64,000 nucleotides of DNA from assembly GCA_944472135.2 (NCBI GenBank), contig OX235262.1:72726887-72790886 (forward strand), given 5' to 3'. Shown piece after piece: positions 56,390 to 64,000 of this stretch; position 1 is the first letter of the stretch; each line of letters starts with the position of its first letter. The translations under genes were made by a program, and so were the position numbers. Origin of the DNA: Trichobilharzia regenti (Eukaryota; Platyhelminthes; Trematoda; Strigeidida; Schistosomatidae). The notes beneath the pieces were generated by a model. The model made no database searches. It had not been told where the DNA came from and saw only the letters and a program-made list of their open reading frames with translations.

Positions 56390-57900
56390 CTGTTCTTACT
56401 CTCGTATACTTCTGCTCATTATAGTCTCTACCTGTCTGTTTTTGACATAGAACTCTGCACATATGTGCGGAAGTTCAAGTCGCCACACTCCATGCAGCAC
56501 ACAATGCAAGAGAAGAAAGCAGAAGAAATGCATATTAGAAACAGTAAACAGAGATGTGAGACAAAAGAATAGTAATAACGAAGAACAATAGAGTTCCATT
56601 GAAAATCATAAGTCACAAGGAGTGGATGCATCTGGGACGGCCATTGAGAACGATTTTGAGCCATATCACCAATTGTCTCCAACCATTGGTTTTTACCGTC
56701 CCGAAGAACCCAACCAGTCAGGAAATCTACACCTTCCTAAGTGGTTTGAACTAACTGTTGTAGATTTCATTGACTGGTGAATCCATGTTTTAGTTTGACC
56801 GTCGCTAGCTCTTTTCCAGCCTGACCTTATGTCAGCTAACATTGCCCATCAGTCGAGTAAGGCGATGACTAGGCTAGGCATGCGTAACACATGTCCTAAC
56901 CATCTCAGTCGATGTAATTCCACAGCCTCGTCAATTGATTCCCCCTCTCACCTACCTAACACTCGACGCCTAACCTCAATATTTCTCACCTTATTATACC
57001 ACTTCACACGGGAGATAGAAGGCAGGCACCTATGATCAAAGACAGCTAGCCAAGCTCTTCATGTCTTCCACTCTCAATGACCAGGTCTCACAGCTGACCA
57101 TGAAGGAGGACGGAGTGGACTGATGAGCAGTACACAAGCCCTTTGGTCGTTAGTCGGATACCACGTCTATGCCAGAGACGACGTAAACTGGCATATGCGA
57201 AACTAGCCCTCTGTATCCGTGCTCAGATTTCGTCAGTGATCAACCCGTTGGCGTTGGCTGATGGTACTTCCCAAATAAGTGAAGCGGGTAACGTGCTCTA
57301 CCACTTCACCCTCTATTTCCAAACTAGGAGTCAGTGTAGTCCAGTCCTCTAACATCATATTACATTTGGCGGGAGCGAATCGCATGCCAAACATTCGTAG
57401 ATTGCAGCTCAAGGTGTTTAGAAGACTCTGTTATTTTTCAGCGTCCTCACATAGAAGGACTATATCGTCTGCATATTCTAAATCAACAAGATTATTCCCT
57501 GGTAGCAAGTCAATCCCTGAGTCGCTTAAGTCACTTAGGGTTAAGTCCATTAGTACATCTATGATGAAATTGAATAGAAATGGGGATAATGGGCTGGTAT
57601 CCTTGACGGACACCACTAGTCGTCACCACTTCAGATGACAACTTGCCGTAAGCCCTCAGCTGGTTGCATGAGTTCGAGTAGAGTGCCTTGATCAGTACAA
57701 TATATTTTCTCGGAATTCCCTTTACGGCCAAGCATCGCCAGAGTACCTCTCGGTCGACAGAATCGAATTCCGCCTTTAGGTCAAGAAATATAATGATTGT
57801 TGGACGCCGGTAGGAATACCTATGTTCTAGAATCTGTCGAAGGGTGAAGATATGATCAACCTCTTCCTGGTCTGAAGTTTATGCTTTTGCAGCAAATTAG
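56390..57900 (-). pseudogene. RTE-like LINE (L1): RT fragment with YADD, C-terminus and 3' tail
   Basis: 5'-truncated copy on the - strand. The RT catalytic motif is in VDLEYADDIVLLCEDAEK at about 57490-57430, preceded by KYIVLIKALYSNSCNQLRAY and SGVRQG. Downstream come L1 C-terminal remnants (57400-56760) and the tail (gttcaagtcgccacactcca at 56471, gtgcggaagt). Frame shifts separate the ORF pieces (57731-57531, 57616-57431), so it is dead. It is the best RT copy in the window. Confidence 0.75.
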
Positions 57901-58072
57901 ACAGCAAAAGGTTCAGCCTATTATAGTAGTTCCTTTGAATTGCTTTTTTCTCTCTTTTCTTTAACTTGTGTGATATATAGAGTATGTGACAAATTGAACT
58001 GTTGCACTTCTATGCAAAATACTACGTTGAAACTCAGAGGCAGTCAGCATTCTACCAGTTGCCTGTGGACAC

Positions 58073-58076
<4 letters not shown>

Positions 58077-58110
<34 letters not shown>
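58077..58110. repeat. (TA)n microsatellite
   Basis: 34 bases of alternating A and T. It lies in the 3' flank of an L1-like tail remnant (57985-58050: tgttgcacttctatgcaaaa). Confidence 0.9.
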
Positions 58111-58114
<4 letters not shown>

Positions 58115-58410
58115 CTTTTTTGTGACATCATAGTACTTACTAATTATGTGTATTCTCACAAAACAGCACCATCATAATATGGTGATGTGTAGAGGTGACC
58201 TTTTCATTAGTTTTTTCAAATATCTACGTCATACATAATAAAAGGAGCTCGTTACACTTACATCTAGTAGGTAGTCACTCCCACTCAAAGTATATTGTCT
58301 GCTTCATTCTTGAGATTCTTCTAGACGAAAGAAGACTATTTTTAGACAGAAAAACTCGACTTACTCTATTAAATAACCATTCTGGTACCCTATTTTATAA
58401 TTGAAGTATC

Positions 58411-58640
58411 TGTACAGCTCGTGCATTTTGTGTTCAGCAGTAAAATGCTCACATCTACCACCTGGAAGGTTCGAGTTCGACTTCTGGCAGGCGCAATCTT
58501 AGACCTCGCGTCTAGCTTACTAGCTGACAGTAAGCCTGAAAAAGAGGTAAGGCTTGGCGAGAGGGTAAAAAGGCGAGAGCGCTCGTGAAATTTCAAACCT
58601 TAAAGCTTTATGGTCCAGTCGGAACGCTGGGAGTGGAAAC
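58411..58640 (+). mobile_element. SINE-A1, decayed
   Basis: gtgttcagcagtaaaatgct (head), aggttcgagttcgac (box B), gagacctcgcg-type body, ending agctttatggtccagtcgga in the L2-like manner. Confidence 0.5.
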
Positions 58641-59189
58641 AAAACAGTTTTCTAATGTATAGTCGTCGGTTCCTTACCAGGCAATGTTACTCAATCACCG
58701 CTTCCATTTTTATACAGTTGTAGATGAGCCACACCAGTTGCCTGAGCGCCAATGATAATATCTGACGGTCTGAATCTCGATAGATGGGATAATGTTCGAA
58801 CCGATGACTCATTGGTTGGAAATCAGAAGCCTAAACGAATGGCTCATAGTTCCGCAATCCTACTAGATGGTATTATCACCAATGAGATTTATATTTCAAA
58901 ATAATGTGAATTCAGTAGCATAATCTCCCTCTCTCTTTTTCTGTCGATAAGTGTGATTATATTTTGAAACAGAATGAAAAGAAAGGCAAACACAATAAAT
59001 TCAACCGTTAAACGACACTTGAGTTATCTCTATTTCTCTAATATATAAGTGATACGCATAAATTCCACAATAAAATGAATGTTACAAACCTCCCTTCAAA
59101 ATATGTCAATTTTACAGTGAAGACAGAAAACTACACAAACACTATCATGTCTGCGTGAAACTGACTAGTCTGTAATCCTAAAGTTTTGT

Positions 59190-59990
59190 ATGGCCTTGGC
59201 ATACGCCAACTTACGCAATCTCTGGCTTAGTAGACATGATATCCGGCTGGTTATCGACCGAAGGGAGTGTGCACAGCTCAGCAGACATGGCCATTGAAAG
59301 TGGAAGATATAAAAAGCCTGGCTATCTGTCTTTGATCATAGGTGTCTGAGTTCTATCTCCCGTGTTAGGTGGTGGTATAATAAGGTGAGCAACATCGAGG
59401 TAAGACATCGGTCCAGTGCTACGTAAGGAGGGAAAGTCAGCCGACGAAGTTGTGAAGTTACACAGATTGAAACGGATGGTTAGGACATGTGTTACGCATA
59501 CATAGCTGAGCCATCGCCTTCCTCGACCGACGGGCAATCCCAGCTGACTGATATAGGATGGATCAGGTTGGAAAAGAAAGAGCTAGTAGTGGTCAAACAA
59601 ACACATGTCTTCATCAGTCAATCAAATCCATAACAGTTAGTTTAAGCCAGCCAACCACGTAGGGAGGTGTAGACTTCCTGACTGGTTGGGGTCTTCAGGA
59701 TGGTAAAAACCAATGAAGGCTGGAGACAATTGGTGATATGCCTCAAAATCGTTTTCACTGATGGCTAGCGCAGGTGCGTTCCCTCTTCGTGATCAATAAT
59801 ATCCAATAAAATTGTATTGTTCCTGCATATTACTATTCTTGTAGCCTCATATTTCTGTTTATTATCTCTCTTTTGAATCTCTCTTTATTCTCTTCTTTTG
59901 TTTTGTGTGCTACACGGTGGTAGTGTGGCAACTGGAACTGTTGCACATCTATGCAAAGTTCTACGTTGAAACTAGTCAGTCATTGCCCTT
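59190..59990 (+). mobile_element. RTE-like LINE (L1) 3' end, + orientation
   Basis: Ordered blocks: ttggcatacgccaacttacg, tcagcagacatggccattga, cacatgtcttcatcagtcaa, gaggtgtagacttcctgact, gcacatctatgcaaagttct. It encodes remnants such as YNKVSNIEV, GKSADEVVKLHR. This is the reverse orientation of 16840-17840 and 56390-57360. Confidence 0.68.
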
Positions 59991-60089
59991 GCAGTAGATA
60001 ATTACAAAGATCAACAATAGCATTCAAAATAACTATGATTTGGATGAGCTACCTTATTCTCGTGAATATTAAACATAGCAAATTCAAAG

Positions 60090-60568
60090 ATTGGTCATGA
60101 ACTGACTTCAGTTAGAGTACCACTGAAAGCCAGGAAAAGTACTGAACAGTCGCCGTTTCGTCCTACGTCAACACAGTTCATCGGCACCCACCCATGACCC
60201 TACCCTACGGGGTCGAACACAGCGACCTCAAGTTACAAGACAAGCTCGTAAATAACTCATTCAGCTACTGCGACGGAATCCAATGGCCCATAAATTCTAC
60301 CTTCTGACATTTCGCAATATGTAGTGCAACCCCCCAGCTAATGTCATCGGCGAATATCTGTGTCTTCATAACCTCACTGGTTACCACTTCCCACTAGAAT
60401 TTCAGGCAAACTTCATCCTGTATTCAGTCACTAATGAGCACTAGATAAATTCTCAAACTAGGACGAATCAGCTAGCTGTCCAGTAGTATGCCACGGTTTC
60501 CAATGATTCTTTAACTGAAATCATTTCGTGACCAATCTTAAAACTAATCAAATCCCTTGAAAACTGAG
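60090..60568. mobile_element. SINE-B pair: long - copy plus + tail
   Basis: The - copy 60090-60440 includes the extension (ctaatgtcatcggcgaatat). Then comes a headless + part (60450-60568: aaactaggacgaatcagcta ... gactaatcaaatcccttga-type tail). Decayed. Confidence 0.7.
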
Positions 60569-60618
60569 AAAATAATCAATGAACTTTTGTTTATAAATAA
60601 CCAGAAAATAAAACTTAC

Positions 60619-61133
60619 TTGCTTTTATCAGTATTATTTATAATGTTACTACTACTACTAATACGACTAATGTTATTACAATTGTGATCATGCATACATG
60701 TCATAGAAGTTTTTCCTTGATGTGGAGAATCACGTAGTTCTACAGACGCAGACAAAGATGATGATGATGACGACGACGACGAGGAGGAGGAGGAACTAAT
60801 CGCAACAACACAGTCATGATTCATACAATGTTGAGAATGATTTGAATTGTACTGCTCTTCAATATGATGGTGATGACCATTAATTTTATAATGTAAATGA
60901 TTATGATCAACAACTGAAGTCGTCGTCGTAGTATTAGCAGTAACAGTAGAAGTGATGTTATCATTGTTGTTGTTGCTGGAACAATGTGGAGATTTAGTTG
61001 TATGATCGTATTGACACATACGAATCAGGATATCTTGAATAAGTTGACGATTGCGTTTCAACATTTGCATACGTTTTGTAAGCGCTACACGACGATCTGG
61101 TACAACAGCTAGTAAATTATACCGAACATCTTG
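60619..61133 (-). CDS. BAP1: BAP1/Calypso-like deubiquitinase, exon ending the UCH domain
   Basis: 515 nt. Acceptor atcattacag (61134-61143), phase 0; donor AA|gtaagt at 60618, phase 2. It starts QDVRYNLLAVVPDRRVALTK and then RMQMLKRNRQLIQDILIRM. The block RYNLxAVVPDRR is the closing segment of the UCH peptidase domain of BAP1 and UCH37, known to precede a coiled helix of exactly this type. The active-site Cys, His and Asp lie upstream, past the right window edge, so catalytic competence cannot be judged here. The remaining 125 residues are low complexity: Thr/Asn, His-rich (HHHHIEEQ) and about 15 Ser. Within the window the protein continues at 54936. BAP1 removes ubiquitin from histone H2A as part of the PR-DUB complex in the nucleus; the related UCH37 is an alternative, but the long linker and basic end favour BAP1. 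Confidence 0.9.
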
Positions 61134-61298
61134 CTGTAATGATGAAGATAACGTGTTCGTAAAGGGAAAAAAACACAAAGAGAAAGAACAATAGTTTAAG
61201 TGCATGGAAATAACTTGACTATTTTTAATTTTAGTTGACGCTGATAAAACACACTAGGTAGGATGATTATATGAACCAAAATAATCTACATGGTGTTA

Positions 61299-61402
61299 TT
61301 AGACGGATGGTGATTAGCAGTGGAATCCAGACGACCAATCGAAATGACGAGACGAAATGCACATCCCAGACTCTACTGCTAATCACCATTCTTAAACATC
61401 AT
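61299..61402. mobile_element. SINE-C fragment, palindromic
   Basis: ggatggtgattagcagtgga and then atccagac, with the inverse gactctactgctaatcacca at 61370-61390. Only the tails of an inverted pair remain, with gacgaaatgcacat in between. Confidence 0.6.
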
Positions 61403-61701
61403 CAAAGCATCCACCCTAGGAGCCGATGTATCAGCAGAGACGGAACATTTAGGCAAATATGATTATTCGATAGGAAATACAATATTAAATTTAGCAAAGG
61501 ATTGAGCAGATGTATGACACTAGTTTTAAATTTTGGCAAATGCTGAGAATGAATCGATGGGGACGCCGAATCTAGTACAGACATGGTAATTAAAAATATC
61601 ACTTATTTAGGCCAACAGCTACCTGATATCTCCAGCTCGCTACTTAAACAAGAAAACAAAACGAGGTGAAACGGAAAGTATATCTATGTTTATAAAAAGA
61701 A

Positions 61702-61703
<2 letters not shown>

Positions 61704-61748
<45 letters not shown>
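61704..61748. repeat. (TA)n microsatellite
   Basis: 45 bases of alternating T and A. Confidence 0.95.
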
Positions 61749-61749
<1 letters not shown>

Positions 61750-61844
61750 CCAATGATATGGGTATAGGAAAGGATAATCCATCGACTGTCTCTTTAGCTA
61801 TTTATGAGACAACTGACTGATCCACTGTTCATACAGTCTATCCA

Positions 61845-61982
61845 TGTGCGTCGATGGCACAATGGTTAGGAATCTCGCCGACGCACACCTGATATCTATG
61901 GTCGGCCTGCAAAATTTGGGCTACCCAAATCCATGCTGAAAATTCCATACTTGTATAAAAAAGGTGTGGAATCAAGTTGTAA

Positions 61983-61986
<4 letters not shown>
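61845..61986 (+). mobile_element. SINE-A2 with internal deletion of box B
   Basis: The head tgcgtcgatggcacaatggt and ctcgccgac is joined directly to gcacacctgatatctatggt. About 37 bases containing box B, present at 52101, are missing; the joint sits at a cgac repeat. The tail is complete and is followed by (TA)n at 61987-62020. Confidence 0.82.
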
Positions 61987-62023
<37 letters not shown>

Positions 62024-62029
62024 TCTGTC

Positions 62030-62282
62030 TGTCTGGATTCAACATAGAGCTTGGCACCGAAGTGCAGCAGTTCGAGTTGCCACGTTCCAAATAGCACACA
62101 GAGGTAGACAAGAAGATGAGTGAAGAGAATCAATAGAGTTTGACAAGTATAAGAGTGAAACAGAATGGGTAATGGTAGAAAGGAATATGAAAGATTACAG
62201 AGACTGAATACATCTGCGCCATTAACAACGATTTTGAGCCATGTCACCTATTGTATCCAGCCATTGATTCCTAGAGTCCCGA
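62030..62282 (-). mobile_element. RTE-like LINE (L1) 3' end
   Basis: Tail gcaccgaagtgcagcagttc and gagttgccacgttcc, then ttaacaacgattttgagcca and tgtatccagccattgattcc. It abuts the + LINE 5' region at about 62282. Confidence 0.6.
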
Positions 62283-62712
62283 GGGCCCCGACCAAAAGCT
62301 GCTACCTTGACGTGGTGGTCGGGCTTGAACACACCAATGACCTAATCAAGCTATACTGGCTGAGACTTATGTCTCTTGAGGTTCTACCATACCAGGCAGG
62401 TTGTTTGGATAACGGTTAAACAAAAAGCAGCTACCCTATCCAATACCATGATTCAAACAAATTCACAAAAAATATCATGCCGGATCGGCCGTGGTCCGGA
62501 TTAACAACGACCGCGCTTCCTACTGCCGTGTCACAGGGCAGGAGTGATAAATATGCTCCTGAGACACACCAAACAATAAAGAACAAACAAAAACAGGCCG
62601 CGTGTGACCGGCCTCAACCAGTTGTCCCCTGGGCTCTGCGGTCACGCAACCAACTTCTACGGTGTGGGCAGCCGGGAAGTAACAATCGCCCTCACAATCC
62701 GAAATGCACACA
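62282..62712 (+). mobile_element. RTE-like LINE 5' region copy
   Basis: Nearly identical to 28738-29180. It breaks off at cacacaaaacct into a (TA)n run (62719-62770). No RT-coding part follows. Confidence 0.6.
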
Positions 62713-62718
62713 AAACCT

Positions 62719-62721
62719 ATA

Positions 62722-62770
<49 letters not shown>
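62719..62770. repeat. (TA)n microsatellite
   Basis: About 52 bases of alternating A and T with one extra T. It forms the 3' border of the LINE 5' fragment. Confidence 0.95.
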
Positions 62771-62773
<3 letters not shown>

Positions 62774-62835
62774 CTAGTTACAACCTTGTATCCAATCAAA
62801 GTATCCGATACAGTCCAACAGAAGGTCAATGGCAT

Positions 62836-63110
62836 GCCCCAATAGCATAGTGGTAACGTCTCTGACTACTGCATCGGATTGCGCGGGTTCGAATCTCAGA
62901 GGTTACATGAGTTCCTTCAGGATTGTAGATATACGTCGCTGACGAGTACCAACAAGCATGAAACCTAGGTTTAAGGCTTTGTGAAGATCAACTCTAACCA
63001 TCTAATAATTCAGAGTGCACCGAAATAGAGAACCACCTAGCCCGGTAACCACATTTTAAATTTGATTGACAGAATTCAGTATGCAGAAAACGAAGGCCTA
63101 AATGCATGAC
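62836..63110 (+). mobile_element. SINE-D, tRNA-derived
   Basis: Head ccccaatagcatagtggtaa and cgtctctgac, box B gggttcgaatctcag. The body (gagttccttcaggattgtag, gacgagtaccaacaagcatg, gaaatagagaaccacctagc) is shared with 25340-25545 and 25605-25800. Confidence 0.7.
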
Positions 63111-63604
63111 ACTAGTTGCTACCTGGTATCCAATCGAACTACATTTCATTATGAAGGAATTCAACGTAAGAATAAAAGTGCACGCCTCATTTAAAAACGT
63201 TTGTGTTATTAATTATTATTTATTCAACCGTAAGAACAGACATTTTTTCAATGTTAGCAAAACAACACTTATATGCATGACTCAGAAATTTATACTAGAA
63301 AAATCTTTTTAGGTGTAAAACGTTTTTTTTCTCTAATAAATTCAAATTAGAATAAAACAACTTCGGTAATTAAGTTTTGTAACTATATGTAACGTTTAAC
63401 GGACTTCTTACTCTATTATTTTTGCTCACATTTTTCATACGCAAATATAAAAACATGTATAGGTTGGCAAAACTCATGTGCACGTAGTTAGCGTATGGTT
63501 AGAGTGATTGGTTTTTTTTTTCTATATTTAAACGCTAAGTAGTACAAACACTAGTACTACTACTATTTACTATAAAATCTTGTGAATCATTCTTTCCTAG
63601 GAAA

Positions 63605-63627
63605 TATATATATATATATATATATAT
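63605..63627. repeat. (TA)n microsatellite, short
   Basis: About 22 alternating bases. Confidence 0.85.
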
Positions 63628-63794
63628 CGGTGTCATAAATGTAAAAACTTAGAAAGCACTGATAATTCCAAACACCAACAACATACCAGCAACTAACTTT
63701 ACATTACGTGATTTGTGGGGAGGATTTGGATCAATTGTGTTTTTTTTTCACGAACTAACATAAGTGAGGGTACAGCTATATCACGAATTGAACT

Positions 63795-64000
63795 CCAGAT
63801 CGGGTGGCTGAATAGTCGACGTGCTGGTCTCATAACTTGAAGGACCCAGGGTTGGATGCCTGGTGGAGTCGTGGGTTTGCGCTGATGAAGAGTCCAGAAA
63901 TAGGACGAAACAGTAGTCCAGTACTCTCTTGTTTTTCAAATGATCTTTCTACCTCATGTTGGTTCATGACGAAAATTAAACAACTGATATACAAGCAACT
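63795..64000 (+). mobile_element. SINE-B, + copy running off the window
   Basis: Head gatcgggtggctgaatagtc and box-B-like gggttggatgcctgg. The hammerhead-like stretch is gctgatgaagagtccagaaa, then taggacgaaacagtagtcca; stem II and GAAA are intact, C3 is A, and stem I is weakened. Tail cctcatgttggttcatgacg. Confidence 0.7.

Larger units (their letters stand above)
54937..60618 (-). other. BAP1-like gene intron (5.7 kb)
   Basis: Donor AA|gtaagt at 60618, acceptor tatgtag at 54937; phase 2. Repeats are listed separately. 55380-55765, 56075-56390, 57905-58075 and 58640-59185 hold nothing I can name. Confidence 0.72.
61134..64000 (-). other. BAP1-like gene intron upstream of the last UCH exon (continues past window)
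   Basis: I looked on the - strand for UCH-domain exons and found none, so the catalytic part is outside. Repeats are listed separately. 61410-61700, 61750-61845, 63110-63600 and 63630-63785 hold nothing I can name. Confidence 0.65.

Noticed and set aside
62477..62845. 122-codon + ORF containing an Ile/Tyr repeat
   Set aside because: It is a LINE 5' region running into a (TA)n microsatellite; the IYIYIY stretch is the microsatellite translated.
61134..64000. Search for the BAP1-like catalytic exons
   Set aside because: No - strand segment with UCH active-site motifs was found before the window edge.

Overview
The window reads as a stretch of blood-fluke (Schistosoma-type trematode) nuclear genome. 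It is AT-rich, has introns of 5 to 17 kb, and has coding exons full of Asn/Ser/Thr runs. It is crowded with tRNA-derived SINEs, including a family resembling the schistosome Sm-alpha hammerhead-ribozyme SINE, with RTE-type (SR2-like) LINE ends and with Penelope-like elements. The genus call rests on recognising repeat and protein families from memory; I cannot fix the species.

Two protein genes can be supported, and they converge. On the + strand, exons at 856-1035 and 17974-18261 encode the extreme C-terminus of a rootletin (CROCC)-like ciliary-rootlet coiled-coil protein, separated by a 16.9 kb intron; the rest lies beyond the left edge. On the - strand, four exons at 61133-60619, 54936-54156, 44412-43875 and 38101-36225 encode the 3' part of a BAP1/Calypso-type nuclear deubiquitinase: the end of its UCH domain, a long low-complexity linker and the C-terminal ULD domain. 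All splice phases match (2/1, 0/0, 1/2). The catalytic exons lie beyond the right edge. The two genes are independent; one belongs to the ciliary rootlet and the other to H2A deubiquitination.

The remaining roughly 90 percent is intron and intergenic DNA. I use these names throughout. SINE-A: tRNA-like head with box A like GTGGCACAGCGGTTAG, and two alternative tails, A1 and A2. SINE-B: head like GTGGCTCAATGGTCTACGAG, followed by a hammerhead-like fold. SINE-C: Sm-alpha-like, with a hammerhead. SINE-D: head like GTAACGTCTCTGACTACTGC. LINE L1 and L2: two RTE-like families told apart by their 3' tails. PLE: Penelope-like elements.

By region: 1-18 kb is rootletin intron with scattered repeats. 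19.2-23.1 kb holds two PLE-derived structures with inverted terminal repeats. 23.4-26.6 kb has an odd length-preserving homopolymer 'smear' that looks like poor consensus. 26.6-36.2 kb is intergenic, with LINE, PLE and SINE-C insertions and then the low-complexity 3' flank of the deubiquitinase gene. 36.2-64 kb is that gene.

The most interesting signals are ribozyme-bearing SINEs that mostly sit as head-to-head inverted pairs. One pair (30503-31004) is bounded by a 13-bp direct repeat, so it probably inserted as a single snap-back unit. Two loci keep a complete hammerhead core. SINE-A1 also shares its 3' end with LINE L2, which points to a SINE/LINE partnership.
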